Part shown: positions 1 to 12,216 of the stretch, in pieces
How the letters are laid out: every line of letters begins with the position of its first letter
Numbering within the stretch: the first letter of the stretch is position 1
Program-made: the position numbers and the translations under genes
Notes under the pieces: generated by a model
What the model saw: only the letters and a program-made list of their open reading frames with translations
What the model was told of the DNA's origin: nothing
Databases searched by the model: none
Assembly (NCBI RefSeq): GCF_029543125.1
Contig: NZ_JARQWW010000003.1
Coordinates: 310,001-374,000 of the forward strand
Origin: Caulobacter segnis
GTDB lineage: Bacteria; Pseudomonadota; Alphaproteobacteria; Caulobacterales; Caulobacteraceae
Direction: 5' to 3'
Length of the DNA: 64,000 bases

Positions 1-1
1 A

Positions 2-787
2 GAAACCGCTCTGCTGGAAAGCCTGGAAGGCAAGAAGGGCCAGCCGCGCCTGAAGCCGCCGTTCCCGGCCGGCGCGGGCCTGTACGGCATGCCGACGACC
101 GTGAACAACGTCGAGAGCATCGCCGTGGCCGGCACGATCCTGCGTCGCGGCGCCGGCTGGTTCTCCAGCTTCGGTCGTCCGAACAACGCGGGGACCAAGC
201 TGTTCTGCGTGTCGGGCCACGTGAACCTGCCCTGCAACGTCGAAGAAGCCATGAGCATCCCCTTCCGTCAGCTGATGGAAGATCACTGCGGCGGCATCCG
301 GGGCGGCTGGGGCAACCTGAAGGCCGTCATCCCGGGCGGTTCGTCCGTGCCGATGATCCCGGCCGAGCAATGCGAAGACCTGCCGATGGACTTCGACGCC
401 CTGCGCGAGCTGCGCTCGGGCCTCGGCACCGCGGCCGTCATCGTCATGGACAAGTCCACCGACCTGGTCCGCGCCATCGCGCGCCTCAGCTACTTCTACA
501 AGCACGAGAGCTGCGGCCAGTGCACGCCGTGCCGCGAAGGCACCGGCTGGATGTGGCGGGTCATGGAGCGCATGGCCACGGGTGAGGCGGAGATGAAGGA
601 GATCGATACGCTCCTCGACGTCACCACCCAGGTCGAAGGCCACACCATCTGCGCCCTGGGCGACGCCGCCGCGTGGCCGATCCAGGGCCTGTTCCGTCAC
701 TTCCGTCACGAAGTCGAGGAACGCATCACCTCTTATCGCGCCGGCCGCCCGCACGTGCAGGGCGCCTCGCTGATCGCGGCGGAGTAA
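2..787 (+). CDS. nuoF: NADH-quinone oxidoreductase subunit F, C-terminal part (5' end outside window)
   Basis: This is the NADH/FMN-binding subunit of respiratory complex I, which passes electrons from NADH through FMN to the iron-sulfur chain in the peripheral arm. The reading frame is open from base 2 with no start in the window, so about 261 C-terminal residues are visible. The 4Fe-4S (N3) motif [11 protein letters not shown] lies near bases 508-540, and the fourth cysteine sits in HTICALGD near 640-663. The gene ends 4 bases before nuoG, as expected in a nuo operon. The upstream nuo genes lie outside the window. Confidence 0.97.
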   Translation, partial: ETALLESLEGKKGQPRLKPPFPAGAGLYGMPTTVNNVESIAVAGTILRRGAGWFSSFGRPNNAGTKLFCVSGHVNLPCNVEEAMSIPFRQLMEDHCGGIRGGWGNLKAVIPGGSSVPMIPAEQCEDLPMDFDALRELRSGLGTAAVIVMDKSTDLVRAIARLSYFYKHESCGQCTPCREGTGWMWRVMERMATGEAEMKEIDTLLDVTTQVEGHTICALGDAAAWPIQGLFRHFRHEVEERITSYRAGRPHVQGASLIAAE

Positions 788-791
788 CGGT

Positions 792-2852
792 ATGCCTATC
801 GCTAAGGTCAACGGCGCCGAGGTCGAGTTCGAACCCGGCATGACGGTTCTGCAAGTGGCCGAGCTGGCGGGGGAGGAGATCCCGCGCTTCTGCTACCACG
901 AGCGCCTGTCGATCGCCGGCAACTGCCGCATGTGCTTGGTTGAGGTGAAGCCTGGGCCGCCGAAGCCGCAGGCTTCGTGCGCGCTGCCGGCCGCCGAGGG
1001 TCAGGAGATCTTCACCAAGACCCCGATGGTCAAGAAGGCCCGCGAAGGGGTGATGGAGTTCCTGCTCATCAACCACCCGCTGGATTGCCCGATCTGCGAT
1101 CAGGGCGGCGAGTGCGACCTGCAGGACCAGGCCATGGGCTATGGCCGCGACGACAGCCGCTACGAAGAGAACAAGCGCGCCGTCGAAGAGAAGTACATGG
1201 GTCCCCTGATCAAGACGATCATGACCCGCTGCATCCAATGCACCCGCTGCGTGCGCTTCGTGACGGAAGTCGCGGGCTCGCCGGAGATCGGTCTGATCTC
1301 GCGCGGCGAAGACGTTGAAATCACGACCTATCTGAACTCGGCGGTGACGTCCGAACTCAGCGCCAACGTCATCGATCTGTGCCCGGTCGGCGCGCTCACC
1401 TCCAAGCCCTACGCCTTCGAGGCGCGGCCGTGGGAGCTGAAGAAGACCGAGAGCATCGACGTCATGGACGCCCTGGGCTCGTCGATCCGTGTCGACAGCC
1501 GCGGCACCGCCGTGCTGCGCGTGCTGCCGCGCACCAATGACGACGTCAACGAAGAGTGGATCAGCGACAAGACGCGCTACGCCTGCGACGGCCTGCTGCG
1601 TCAGCGTCTGGATCGCCCGTACGTCCGCACCAACGGCAAGCTGGCTCCGGCCACCTGGGCCGAGGCGTTCGCCGCCGTCGCCGCCAAGCTGCAGGCGACC
1701 GCGCCGGAGCGCGTCGGCGTCATCGCCGGCGACCTGCAGGACGCCGAGTCCATGAAGGCGACGCTGGATCTGTTCCGCGCCCTGGGCGTGAAGAACACCG
1801 ACAGCCGCCAGGATGGCGTGGCTCTGGGCCAAGGCCCGCGTGAGAGCTGGCTGTTCAACTCCACCCTGGCCGGGATCGAGGACGCCGACGTCGTCCTGAT
1901 CGTCGGCGCCAATCCGCGCATGGAGGCGCCGGTCCTGAACCAGCGCCTGCGCAAGCGCTGGATCGCTGGCAAGGTCCGCGTGGGCGTGATCGGCGAGCAG
2001 GGCGACCTGACCTACACCTACGACTATCTGGGCGCCGGGACGAAGACCCTGGCGGGCCTGGCCAAGTCGAAGTCCGACTTCGTCACCGCCCTGAAGAACG
2101 CTGAGCGTCCCGCGATCATCGTGGGGCAGGGCGCCCTGACCGGCGGCCACGGCGCCGCGACGCTGAAGGCGCTGGCCGGTGTGGCCAAGACCTTCAAGGT
2201 CGTGCGTGACGGCTGGAACGGCTGGAACGTTCTGCACACCGCCGCCGCCCGCGTGGGCGGTCTGGACATGGGCTTCATCCCGGACGAGGGCGGTCTGTCC
2301 ACGGGTGAGATGCTGAAGCCGGGCGCGCTGGACGTCCTGTTCCTGCTGGGTGCGGACGAGTGCGAAACCTCGGCCACCGACGCCTTCAAGATCTATCTGG
2401 GCACGCACGGCGACGCCGGCGCGCACAAGGCCGACGTGATCCTGCCGGGCGCCGCCTATACCGAGAAGGACGGCCTGTACGTCAACACCGAGGGCCGGGT
2501 CCAGATGGGCCGCCGCGCGGTGTTCCCGAAGGGCGAGGCCCGCGAAGACTGGTCGATCCTGCGCGCCCTGTCGGAACGTCTGGGTCAGAAGCTGCCCTAT
2601 GACAGCCTGGACCAACTGCGCGCCAAGCTGTTCGCTGATCACCCGACTTTCGGCCAGATCGACTACGCGCCGGGTTCGGTCGCCACGTCCTTCGACCTGT
2701 CGGGCCTCGGCTCGGACGGTGACGCGGGCGACGTCGCGCTGAAGACGACCCTGCCGAACTTCCACCTGACCAACCCCATCGCGCGCGCCAGCGTGACCAT
2801 GGCCGAGTGTGCGGCCCTGGTCTCCAACGCCGCCAAGATCGCCGCGGAGTAA
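792..2852 (+). CDS. nuoG: NADH-quinone oxidoreductase subunit G
   Basis: NuoG is the large iron-sulfur subunit of the complex I peripheral arm. The 686-residue protein has an N-terminal 2Fe-2S ferredoxin domain (C34, C45, C48, C63). A His-Cys3 4Fe-4S site follows (H95, C99, C102, C108, in LLINHPLDCPICDQGGEC), then a CxxCxxC site (C147, C150, C153) with a distant C197. The rest is a molybdopterin-oxidoreductase-like domain that in this family is structural. The length matches short alphaproteobacterial NuoG. The ATG lies 4 bases after the nuoF stop, and the gene is followed 3 bases later by nuoH. Confidence 0.97.
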   Translation: MPIAKVNGAEVEFEPGMTVLQVAELAGEEIPRFCYHERLSIAGNCRMCLVEVKPGPPKPQASCALPAAEGQEIFTKTPMVKKAREGVMEFLLINHPLDCPICDQGGECDLQDQAMGYGRDDSRYEENKRAVEEKYMGPLIKTIMTRCIQCTRCVRFVTEVAGSPEIGLISRGEDVEITTYLNSAVTSELSANVIDLCPVGALTSKPYAFEARPWELKKTESIDVMDALGSSIRVDSRGTAVLRVLPRTNDDVNEEWISDKTRYACDGLLRQRLDRPYVRTNGKLAPATWAEAFAAVAAKLQATAPERVGVIAGDLQDAESMKATLDLFRALGVKNTDSRQDGVALGQGPRESWLFNSTLAGIEDADVVLIVGANPRMEAPVLNQRLRKRWIAGKVRVGVIGEQGDLTYTYDYLGAGTKTLAGLAKSKSDFVTALKNAERPAIIVGQGALTGGHGAATLKALAGVAKTFKVVRDGWNGWNVLHTAAARVGGLDMGFIPDEGGLSTGEMLKPGALDVLFLLGADECETSATDAFKIYLGTHGDAGAHKADVILPGAAYTEKDGLYVNTEGRVQMGRRAVFPKGEAREDWSILRALSERLGQKLPYDSLDQLRAKLFADHPTFGQIDYAPGSVATSFDLSGLGSDGDAGDVALKTTLPNFHLTNPIARASVTMAECAALVSNAAKIAAE

Positions 2853-2855
2853 GAC

Positions 2856-3920
2856 GTGACGAACTTCTGGACCACTCCCGGCGGTTGGGCGCTCATCACT
2901 CTCGGCCAGATCCTGGCCGTGACGGTGTGGCTGCTGCTGTCCATCGCCTTCCTGCTGCTGGCGGACCGCAAGATCTGGGCCGGCGTGCAGATGCGCAAAG
3001 GCCCGAATGTGGTGGGCCCGTTCGGCCTGCTGCAATCTTTCGCCGACCTGCTGAAGTTCGTGCTGAAGGAAGTCGTCATTCCCGGCGGCGCCGACAAGGT
3101 CGTCTTCCTGCTGGCCCCGGTCATCACCGTGGTTCTGGCCCTGATCGGCTGGGCGGTCATTCCGCTCGCCCCGGGCTGGGTCATCGCCGATCTGAACGTC
3201 GGCATCCTGTACCTGCTGGCGATGAGCTCGCTGGGCGTCTACGGCATCATCATGGGCGGCTGGGCTTCGAACTCGAAGTATCCGTTCCTGGGCTCGCTGC
3301 GTTCGGCGGCGCAGATGGTGTCCTATGAAGTCTCCATCGGCTTCATCATCATCACCGTGCTGCTGTTCGCCGGCACCATGAACCTGCAGAAGATCGTCGA
3401 GTCCCAGGCCGGCTGGTTCTGGAACTGGTACGTCTTCGGCGGCGGCCTCAAGAACCTGCCGATGATCGTCGTCATGTTCCCGATGATGATCATGTTCTTC
3501 ATCTCGGCCCTGGCCGAGACGAACCGTCCGCCGTTCGACCTTCCGGAAGCGGAATCCGAACTCGTGGCCGGCTATCAGGTCGAGTACAGCTCCACCCCGT
3601 ACCTGCTGTTCATGCTGGGCGAGTACGCCAACATCGTTCTGATGTGCGCCATGATCAGCATCCTGTTCTTCGGGGGCTGGCAGGCGCCGTTCCCGACGAC
3701 GTTCATGGAAGGGTGGGCGCCCACCCTGGTGAGCTTCATCGGCTTCGCCTTCTTCTTCCTGAAGACCTGCTTCTGGTTCTTCATGTTCGGGATGGTGAAG
3801 GCGATCGTCCCCCGCTACCGCTACGATCAGCTGATGCGTCTGGGCTGGAAGGTGTTCCTTCCGACCTCGCTGGCCGCCGTGATCGCGGTCGCCGCCTGGC
3901 GCGTGTTCGGTCCTCAGTGA
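2856..3920 (+). CDS. nuoH: NADH-quinone oxidoreductase subunit H
   Basis: NuoH is the membrane subunit that joins the peripheral arm to the proton-pumping arm and forms part of the quinone cavity. The 354-residue protein has about eight hydrophobic segments and family motifs such as [19 protein letters not shown] near the N-terminus and [20 protein letters not shown] in the middle. It starts at a GTG 3 bases after the nuoG stop. Its TGA overlaps the ATG of a small lipoprotein gene, so the two are probably translationally coupled. Confidence 0.97.
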   Translation: MTNFWTTPGGWALITLGQILAVTVWLLLSIAFLLLADRKIWAGVQMRKGPNVVGPFGLLQSFADLLKFVLKEVVIPGGADKVVFLLAPVITVVLALIGWAVIPLAPGWVIADLNVGILYLLAMSSLGVYGIIMGGWASNSKYPFLGSLRSAAQMVSYEVSIGFIIITVLLFAGTMNLQKIVESQAGWFWNWYVFGGGLKNLPMIVVMFPMMIMFFISALAETNRPPFDLPEAESELVAGYQVEYSSTPYLLFMLGEYANIVLMCAMISILFFGGWQAPFPTTFMEGWAPTLVSFIGFAFFFLKTCFWFFMFGMVKAIVPRYRYDQLMRLGWKVFLPTSLAAVIAVAAWRVFGPQ

Positions 3921-4147
3921 TGAGAGCCGCGCTCGCCCTTCCCATGGCCCTGGCCTGCGTCGCCTGCGCGACCAGCCAGACGCCGGCTTCCTCCTACGGC
4001 CTCGGCCGGGGGACGGTCAGCTATGACCGTCTGAAGGAGGAGGGGCAGAAGTGCGTCGCCCTGGGCGGCGTGCTGAAGCCGAGGGACGAGGGCGGAAGCC
4101 CGAACATGCTTTCGAACTACTATTGCGACATTCAGAAGCGTAAGTGA
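3920..4147 (+). CDS. small putative lipoprotein inserted between nuoH and nuoI
   Basis: This 75-residue ORF begins in an ATGA overlap with the nuoH stop and ends 7 bases before nuoI. Its N-terminus has an arginine, a hydrophobic stretch and a cysteine pair (LACVACATS), consistent with a lipoprotein signal peptide, although the lipobox is not canonical (alanine or cysteine at position -3). The mature part is polar, with two more cysteines (KCVALGG and NYYCDIQ) and a [17 protein letters not shown] stretch. I do not recognise a named family. The position suggests co-expression with complex I, perhaps as a periplasmic accessory or simply as a passenger. ATG at 3920 is preferred because of the coupling geometry. 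Confidence 0.72.
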   Translation: MRAALALPMALACVACATSQTPASSYGLGRGTVSYDRLKEEGQKCVALGGVLKPRDEGGSPNMLSNYYCDIQKRK

Positions 4148-4154
4148 GCCGCCA

Positions 4155-4646
4155 ATGATGCAACGTGTCGGACAAGCCCTGAAGGGCGCCGCGCTCCTCG
4201 ACTTCTGGGGGGCCTTCGGCCTCGCCATGCGCTACATGATGGCGCCGAAGAAGACCGTTCTGTACCCGAACGAGCGCAACCCGCAGTCGCCGCGTTTCCG
4301 TGGCGAGCACGCCCTGCGCCGCTATCCCAGTGGTGAAGAGCGCTGCATCGCGTGCAAGCTCTGCGAAGCCATCTGCCCGGCCCAGGCCATCACCATCGAA
4401 GCCGAGCCGCGCGCCGACGGCAGCCGCCGCACGACCCGCTACGACATCGACATGGTGAAGTGCATCTACTGCGGCCTGTGCCAGGAGGCCTGCCCGGTGG
4501 ACGCCATCGTCGAGGGGCCGAATATCGAGTTCGCCGTGGAGACCCGCGAAGAGCTCTACTACGACAAGGAAAAGCTTCTCGACAACGGCGACCGTTGGGA
4601 GCGGCTGATCGCGAAGAATCTGGAACTGGACGCGCCCTACCGATAA
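4155..4646 (+). CDS. nuoI: NADH-quinone oxidoreductase subunit I
   Basis: NuoI carries the two tetranuclear iron-sulfur centres (N6a and N6b) that relay electrons toward quinone. The 163-residue protein has two ferredoxin motifs: C64-C67-C70-C74 in [16 protein letters not shown] and C103-C106-C109-C113 in [19 protein letters not shown]. An amphipathic N-terminal helix precedes them. Two consecutive ATG codons (4155 and 4158) could start it. It follows the small lipoprotein gene by 7 bases and is 80 bases from nuoJ; that gap ends in a purine-rich stretch that could serve nuoJ as a ribosome site. Confidence 0.97.
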   Translation: MMQRVGQALKGAALLDFWGAFGLAMRYMMAPKKTVLYPNERNPQSPRFRGEHALRRYPSGEERCIACKLCEAICPAQAITIEAEPRADGSRRTTRYDIDMVKCIYCGLCQEACPVDAIVEGPNIEFAVETREELYYDKEKLLDNGDRWERLIAKNLELDAPYR

Positions 4647-4726
4647 GAACGGGCGCGATTCCGCTGGCCTTTCGGGACCTCCCGCTGGGCCGATTTGTTT
4701 GGAATTAAAGGGGAGCACTGGGGCCT

Positions 4727-5359
4727 ATGGCCTTGCAGGCGATCGCATTCTACCTGTTGGCGACGGTAACCGTCGGCGCGGCCTTGTTGGTCGTGTCGGC
4801 GAAGAATCCCGTCCACTCCGTGCTGTTCCTGATCACCGCCTTCTTTTCGGCGGCGGGACTGTTTGTTCTGCTGGGAGCTGAGTTCCTGGCGATGCTGCTT
4901 ATCGTCGTCTACGTCGGCGCGGTGGCGGTGCTGTTCCTCTTCGTCGTGATGATGCTCGACGTGGACTTCGCGGCCTTGAGACAGGGCTTCGCACAGTACC
5001 TGCCCATCGGCGCGCTGATCGCGGGCGTCCTGACGATCGAGATGATCATGGTCGCCGTCTCGGTGGCCACGAAGGGCGCAGCCTCGAAGAACGCCACGCC
5101 GCAGACCTTCACGGACGCGGTCAGCAACACCGAGACGATCGGTCGGGTGCTCTACACCGACTACGTCTACTTCTTCCAAGCCTCCGGCCTCGTGCTGCTG
5201 GTCGCCATGATCGGGGCCATCGTCCTGACCCTGCGCCACAAGCCGGGCGTGAAGCGCCAGGACATCGCCGCTCAGGTCGCTCGCAACGAGAAGACCGGCA
5301 TGCGCATCGTCCAGATCAAGTCGGGCTCGGCCCTGGACCAAGAGGGGCTTTCCGAATGA
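4727..5359 (+). CDS. nuoJ: NADH-quinone oxidoreductase subunit J
   Basis: NuoJ is a membrane subunit of complex I, homologous to mitochondrial ND6. The 210-residue protein has five hydrophobic segments and the family stretch [18 protein letters not shown] near residues 62-79. A polar C-terminal tail of about 40 residues (from [11 protein letters not shown]) extends beyond the last membrane helix. The stop overlaps the nuoK start by 4 bases (ATGA). Confidence 0.95.
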   Translation: MALQAIAFYLLATVTVGAALLVVSAKNPVHSVLFLITAFFSAAGLFVLLGAEFLAMLLIVVYVGAVAVLFLFVVMMLDVDFAALRQGFAQYLPIGALIAGVLTIEMIMVAVSVATKGAASKNATPQTFTDAVSNTETIGRVLYTDYVYFFQASGLVLLVAMIGAIVLTLRHKPGVKRQDIAAQVARNEKTGMRIVQIKSGSALDQEGLSE

Positions 5360-5661
5360 TCGGCCTGCCGCACTATCTGACGGTCGCCGCGATCCTGTTC
5401 ACCATCGGGGTCTTCGGCATCTTCGTGAACCGCAAGAACATCATCGTCATCCTGATGTCGATCGAGCTGATCCTGCTCGCGGTGAACATCAACCTGGTGG
5501 CTTTCTCGGCCTTCCTGCATGACGTGACGGGGCAGATCTTCGCCATGTTCGTGCTGACCGTCGCCGCGGCCGAAGCCGCCGTCGGCCTGGCCATCCTCGT
5601 CACCTTCTTCCGTAACCGCGGCGACATCGCCGTGGACGACGCGTCCATGATGAAGGGCTGA
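5356..5661 (+). CDS. nuoK: NADH-quinone oxidoreductase subunit K
   Basis: NuoK is the small ND4L-type membrane subunit of complex I. The 101-residue protein shows three transmembrane helices and the conserved buried acidic residues in [11 protein letters not shown] and [11 protein letters not shown] that belong to the proton path in this family. It overlaps nuoJ by 4 bases and is followed 2 bases later by nuoL. Length and motif content are standard. Confidence 0.97.
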   Translation: MIGLPHYLTVAAILFTIGVFGIFVNRKNIIVILMSIELILLAVNINLVAFSAFLHDVTGQIFAMFVLTVAAAEAAVGLAILVTFFRNRGDIAVDDASMMKG

Positions 5662-5663
5662 TC

Positions 5664-7751
<2,088 letters not shown>

Positions 7752-7764
7752 GCAGGAACCGAAG

Positions 7765-9249
7765 ATGACCGGCATTCTCAGCCTTACGACCTTCGCGCCG
7801 CTGATCGGCGTCGCGGCCATCCTCGCCCTGCGCCACTTCGGCAAGCCGGGCGAGAAGACGGATACGGCCGCCAAGTGGGTCGCGCTCGCGACCACCCTGG
7901 CGACCTTCGCCCTGTCGCTGATCGTGACACTGCGCTTCGACGCCTCGAACCCGGGCTTCCAGTTCGTGGAGGACTTCGCCTGGTTCGCGGGCCTGCATTA
8001 CCGCATGGGCGTGGACGGCATCTCCGTCCTGTTCGTCCTGCTGACCGCCTTCCTGCTGCCGATCTGCATCGTGGCCAGCTGGAAGTCCGTCGAGAAGCGG
8101 GTGATCGAGTACCTGATCGCCTTCCTGGTTCTGGAGACTCTGGTCATCGGCGTGTTCTGCGCCCTGGACCTGATCCTCTTCTACCTGTTCTTCGAAGGCG
8201 GTCTGGTCCCGATGTTCCTGATCATCGGCATCTGGGGCGGCAAGCGCCGCATCTACGCGGCCTACAAGTTCTTCCTCTACACGCTGCTCGGCTCGGTGCT
8301 GATGCTGGCGGCCATCCTGGCGATGATCGGCATCGCGGGCACGTCCTCGATCCCCGAGCTGATGACCTATCAGTTCGCTCCGTGGCTCCAGACGTGGCTG
8401 TGGCTGGCCTTCTTCGCCTCCTTCGCGGTGAAGATGCCTATGTGGCCGGTCCATACCTGGCTGCCTGACGCCCACGTGGAAGCCCCGACGGCGGGCTCGG
8501 TCATCCTGGCCGGCATCCTGCTGAAGATGGGCGGCTACGGCTTCATGCGCTTCAGCCTGCCGATGTTCCCGAACGCGAGCGAGCTGTTCACCCCGCTGGT
8601 CTTCGCCATGTCGGCGATCGCCGTGGTCTACACCTCGCTGATCGCCTTCCGTCAGACGGACATCAAGAAGCTGATCGCCTACTCGTCGGTGGCCCACATG
8701 GGCTTCGTGACCATGGGCATCTTCAGCGGCAACGCCCAGGGCGAGCAGGGCGCGCTCTACCAGATGATCAGCCACGGGGTGATCTCCGGCGCGCTCTTCC
8801 TCTGCGTCGGCGTGGTCTATGACCGGATGCACACCCGCGAGATCGCCTTCTACGGCGGTCTGACCCAGCGGATGCCGATCTATGCGGCGATCTTCCTGCT
8901 GTTCACCATGGGCAATGTCGGCCTGCCTGGCACCTCGGGCTTCGTCGGCGAAATCCTGACCATGACGGGCGTCTATCAGGCGTCCACCTGGACGGCGATC
9001 GTGGCGGCCACCGGCGTCATCTTCTCGGCGGTCTACGCCCTGACGCTGTACCGCCGGGTCATGTTCGGCGAGATCACCAATCCCGAGCTCAAGACGATCA
9101 CCGATGTGGACTGGCGCGAAATCGTCATCTTCGTTCCGCTGATCATCTCGACCCTGGTGCTGGGCGTCTATCCGGCTCTGATTTTCAACGTCACCGACAC
9201 GTCCGTGAACGCGTTGGTCAGCGCTTACCGCGCCGCGATCGGCGGGTGA
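7765..9249 (+). CDS. nuoM: NADH-quinone oxidoreductase subunit M
   Basis: NuoM is the middle antiporter-like proton channel of complex I, homologous to ND4. The 494-residue protein has about fourteen hydrophobic segments. The conserved [20 protein letters not shown] stretch is present, as is the glutamate of [15 protein letters not shown]. The ATG is 13 bases after the nuoL stop and the gene ends 10 bases before nuoN. Confidence 0.97.
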   Translation: MTGILSLTTFAPLIGVAAILALRHFGKPGEKTDTAAKWVALATTLATFALSLIVTLRFDASNPGFQFVEDFAWFAGLHYRMGVDGISVLFVLLTAFLLPICIVASWKSVEKRVIEYLIAFLVLETLVIGVFCALDLILFYLFFEGGLVPMFLIIGIWGGKRRIYAAYKFFLYTLLGSVLMLAAILAMIGIAGTSSIPELMTYQFAPWLQTWLWLAFFASFAVKMPMWPVHTWLPDAHVEAPTAGSVILAGILLKMGGYGFMRFSLPMFPNASELFTPLVFAMSAIAVVYTSLIAFRQTDIKKLIAYSSVAHMGFVTMGIFSGNAQGEQGALYQMISHGVISGALFLCVGVVYDRMHTREIAFYGGLTQRMPIYAAIFLLFTMGNVGLPGTSGFVGEILTMTGVYQASTWTAIVAATGVIFSAVYALTLYRRVMFGEITNPELKTITDVDWREIVIFVPLIISTLVLGVYPALIFNVTDTSVNALVSAYRAAIGG

Positions 9250-9259
9250 GGGGCATAAG

Positions 9260-10696
9260 ATGAACCTTTCCTCCGCTCTTTCCCTGGCCCTGCCGGAAGT
9301 CATTCTGGCGATCTCGGCCCTGATCCTGGTGGTCTGGGGCGCGTTCCAGGGCCGCAGCAACCCGATCTTCTCCGGGGCCGCGGTCGTGGTCCTGCTGGCC
9401 GCAGCGGCTGTGGCCGCCATGGGCCCGCACGGCGTCGCGTTCAACGGCGCCTATGTGGCCGACGGCGTGGCCGCCTTCGCCAAGGTGGCGATCTATATCG
9501 CCAGCGCCCTGGCGATCCCGCTGGGCGACAAGTGGCTGGGCGCGCGCGGCGACGCCAAGTTCGAATTCCCGGTCCTGATCGTGCTCACGGCGCTCGGCAT
9601 GGGCGTCATGGCTTCGGCCGGCGACCTGATCTCGCTCTATGTGGGCGTGGAGCTGCACTCGCTGGCCCTGTACGTCCTGGCGGCCTTCCGCCGTGACGAC
9701 GCCAAGGGTTCGGAAGCGGGCCTGAAGTATTTCGTGCTCGGCGCCCTGTCTTCGGGCCTGCTGCTCTACGGCGCCTCGCTGATCTACGGCTTCGCCGGCT
9801 CCACCAAGTTCACCGACATCGCCGCCGTGGTTTCCAACGGCGCCGAGACCGGCGTGCTGTTCGGCCTGGTGTTCCTGATCTGCGGTCTGGCGTTCAAGGT
9901 TTCGGCCGCGCCGTTCCACATGTGGACCCCGGATGTGTACGAAGGCGCCCCGACCCCGGTCGTCGGCTTCTTCGCCGCCGCGCCTAAGCTGGCCGCCATG
10001 GTCCTGCTGGCCCGCGTGCTGCAGGAAGCCTTCGGCGGCGCCGAGGCCCAATGGCGCCAGATCCTGGTGATCGTGGCCCTGCTGTCGATCTTCGTCGGCG
10101 CCTTCGCCGGCCTGGCGCAGAAGAACCTGAAGCGCCTGTGGGCTTACAGCTCCATCGCCAACATCGGTTACGCCGTCCTTGGCCTGGCCGCTGGCGGCGA
10201 GGCGGGCATGCAGTCCATGCTGATGTTCCTGATCCTCTACATGGTCGACGTTACGGGCTTCTTCGCCTGCCTGTCGGCCCTGAACCGCGGCGGCAAGCCG
10301 ATGGAGACGATCGAGGACATGGCCGGTCTGGTGAAGGAACGTCCGGGCCTGGCCCTGGCGATCACCGCCTTCTCGCTCTCGGCCCTGGGCCTGCCGCCCC
10401 TGTCGGGCTTCTGGGCCAAGTTCTATGTGTTCAAGGCCGCCATCGGCACGGGCGACGTGGTCATGCAGACCGCCGCTGTCTTGGGCCTCGTCGGTTCGGT
10501 CGTCGCGGCGTTCTATTACCTGCGCCTGATCAAGACGATGTGGTTCGACGGCTCCGTCGGCGCCACTGACAAGCCGGAGCCGGGCGCGCGCCTGATCGCG
10601 TTCGCCATGGCCCTGTTCGCCTTCCCGGTCGTTCTGATCGCCCTGGCCTGGATCGACCCGATCGCCAAAACGGCCGCCGCGGCCTTCGGAGGCTAG
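9260..10696 (+). CDS. nuoN: NADH-quinone oxidoreductase subunit N
   Basis: NuoN is the third antiporter-like subunit of complex I, homologous to ND2. The 478-residue protein is strongly hydrophobic. It has the expected GVELHSLALYVLAAFRR motif, FHMWTPDVYEGAPTPVVGFF with its conserved lysine context nearby, and LKRLWAYSSIANIGYA. It is the last nuo gene here. Its TAG is followed directly by the GTG of birA, so the operon seems to continue into biotin, CoA and RNA-processing genes. Confidence 0.97.
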   Translation: MNLSSALSLALPEVILAISALILVVWGAFQGRSNPIFSGAAVVVLLAAAAVAAMGPHGVAFNGAYVADGVAAFAKVAIYIASALAIPLGDKWLGARGDAKFEFPVLIVLTALGMGVMASAGDLISLYVGVELHSLALYVLAAFRRDDAKGSEAGLKYFVLGALSSGLLLYGASLIYGFAGSTKFTDIAAVVSNGAETGVLFGLVFLICGLAFKVSAAPFHMWTPDVYEGAPTPVVGFFAAAPKLAAMVLLARVLQEAFGGAEAQWRQILVIVALLSIFVGAFAGLAQKNLKRLWAYSSIANIGYAVLGLAAGGEAGMQSMLMFLILYMVDVTGFFACLSALNRGGKPMETIEDMAGLVKERPGLALAITAFSLSALGLPPLSGFWAKFYVFKAAIGTGDVVMQTAAVLGLVGSVVAAFYYLRLIKTMWFDGSVGATDKPEPGARLIAFAMALFAFPVVLIALAWIDPIAKTAAAAFGG

Positions 10697-11437
10697 GTGG
10701 CGGGTCTGCCGCCGATCATCGCCTTCGACGAGATCGACTCCACGAACGCCGAGGCCCGTCGTCGGGCCGAGGCGGGGGAGGCGGGACCGGTGTGGATCAC
10801 CGCCGCCCGTCAGACCGCCGGACGCGGTCGTCGCGGCCGGGCTTGGGAGACCGGGTCCGGCAATCTGGCCGCCAGCCATCTGTTCACGACAACCAAGCCG
10901 CCGGCCGAAGCCGCCCAGGTCTCGTTCCTGGCGGCCTTGGCCGTGGCCGATCTCGCCGCTGCCTTCGTGCCGGCGTCGCTGGTCAGCCTGAAGTGGCCGA
11001 ACGACCCGCTGATCGGCGGGGTGAAGGCCAGCGGCATCCTGGTCGAGAGCGGTCAGCAGGGCGGCGCCTTGTGGGTCGTCACCGGCATCGGCGTGAACCT
11101 GGCCACGGCGCCCATGGCGGCCGAGCGGCCCGCGACGACTTTCGCCGCGCACATGACCGCGCCGCCGCCGGCGCCGCTGGACGCCCTGAACATCCTGGCC
11201 GAGAGCTTCGAGCGCTGGCTGACCCTTTGGAACAGCGCCGGCTTCGAGCCTATCGCCGAGGCGTGGACCCGCCGGGCGCATGGGCTGGGCGAGTCCTGCG
11301 TCGCGCGCCTGGGCCACGAGACGGTCGAGGGCGTGGCCGAGGGGCTGGACACCGACGGCGCCTTGAGGCTCCGTCTTGCTGACGGAACGCTGCGGCGCAT
11401 CAGCGCCGGCGAAGTCTTCTTCGGAGGGGCCGCCTGA
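10697..11437 (+). CDS. birA: biotin--[acetyl-CoA-carboxylase] ligase
   Basis: The enzyme activates biotin with ATP and attaches it to the biotin carboxyl carrier protein. The 246-residue protein begins directly with the catalytic domain ([18 protein letters not shown], then [17 protein letters not shown]) and has no N-terminal helix-turn-helix. It should therefore be a monofunctional ligase rather than an E. coli-type repressor. The conserved [20 protein letters not shown] segment contains the catalytic lysine region. The GTG start abuts the nuoN stop, and the end overlaps the coaX ATG by one base. Confidence 0.94.
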   Translation: MAGLPPIIAFDEIDSTNAEARRRAEAGEAGPVWITAARQTAGRGRRGRAWETGSGNLAASHLFTTTKPPAEAAQVSFLAALAVADLAAAFVPASLVSLKWPNDPLIGGVKASGILVESGQQGGALWVVTGIGVNLATAPMAAERPATTFAAHMTAPPPAPLDALNILAESFERWLTLWNSAGFEPIAEAWTRRAHGLGESCVARLGHETVEGVAEGLDTDGALRLRLADGTLRRISAGEVFFGGAA

Positions 11438-12216
11438 TGCTGCTGGCCATCGAACAGGGCAACACCAACACGCTGTTCGCCGTTCATGACGGCGAACGCT
11501 GGGTCTCACAGTGGCGGGCGGCCACGGATTCCTCGCGCACCGCCGACGAGTACGCCGTCTGGCTGGCGCAGTTGCTGCACATGGGCGGACTGACCTTCGG
11601 CGTGATCGACGCCTGCATCATTTCCAGCGTGGTGCCGCAGTCGCTGTTCAATCTGCGCAACCTGTCCCGGCGCTACCTGCACGTGGAGCCGCTGGTGATC
11701 GGCGAGAACGCCAAGCTCGGCGTCGAAGTCCGCATCGACAAGCCGTCAGAGGCGGGCGCTGATCGCCTGGTCAACGCCATCGGCGCGCACATGATCTACG
11801 GCGGCCCGCTGATCGTCATCGACAGCGGCACGGCCACGACTTTTGACGTGATCGCCAAGGACGGCGCCTTCGAGGGCGGCATCATTGCCCCGGGCATCAA
11901 CCTGTCCATGCAGGCGCTGCATGAAGCCGCGGCCAAGCTGCCGCGCATCGCCATCCAGCGGCCGGCCCGCATCGTCGGCAAGGACACCGTCGGGGCCATG
12001 CAGTCCGGCGTCTTCTGGGGCTATATCGCGTTGATCGAAGGGCTGGTGGCCCGGATCAAGGAAGAGCGCGGCGAGCCCCTGACCGTGGTCGCCACCGGCG
12101 GGGTCGCCTCGCTGTTCGAAGGCGCGACCAAGGCCATCGACCATTTTGACGCGGACCTTACGATCCGCGGCCTCCTCGAAATTCACCGTCGCAATTCCCA
12201 TCTTGGGGCTCAATGA
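11437..12216 (+). CDS. coaX: type III pantothenate kinase
   Basis: CoaX catalyses the first step of coenzyme A synthesis, phosphorylating pantothenate. The 259-residue protein carries ASKHA-type motifs: the N-terminal [11 protein letters not shown] phosphate loop, [12 protein letters not shown] near residue 107, and [11 protein letters not shown] near 128. It overlaps birA by one base and RNase J by four bases (ATGA). birA-coaX-rnj is a common alphaproteobacterial string after nuoN. Confidence 0.95.
   Translation: MLLAIEQGNTNTLFAVHDGERWVSQWRAATDSSRTADEYAVWLAQLLHMGGLTFGVIDACIISSVVPQSLFNLRNLSRRYLHVEPLVIGENAKLGVEVRIDKPSEAGADRLVNAIGAHMIYGGPLIVIDSGTATTFDVIAKDGAFEGGIIAPGINLSMQALHEAAAKLPRIAIQRPARIVGKDTVGAMQSGVFWGYIALIEGLVARIKEERGEPLTVVATGGVASLFEGATKAIDHFDADLTIRGLLEIHRRNSHLGAQ

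Noticed and set aside
726-3035. 769-residue open frame on the minus strand opposite nuoG
   Set aside because: High GC content opens antisense frames. The product is Arg/Gln/Gly/His-rich with no recognisable domain, and nuoG is certain.
9218-11509. 763-residue minus-strand frame opposite nuoN-birA
   Set aside because: Same GC-driven effect; codon positions follow the plus-strand genes.
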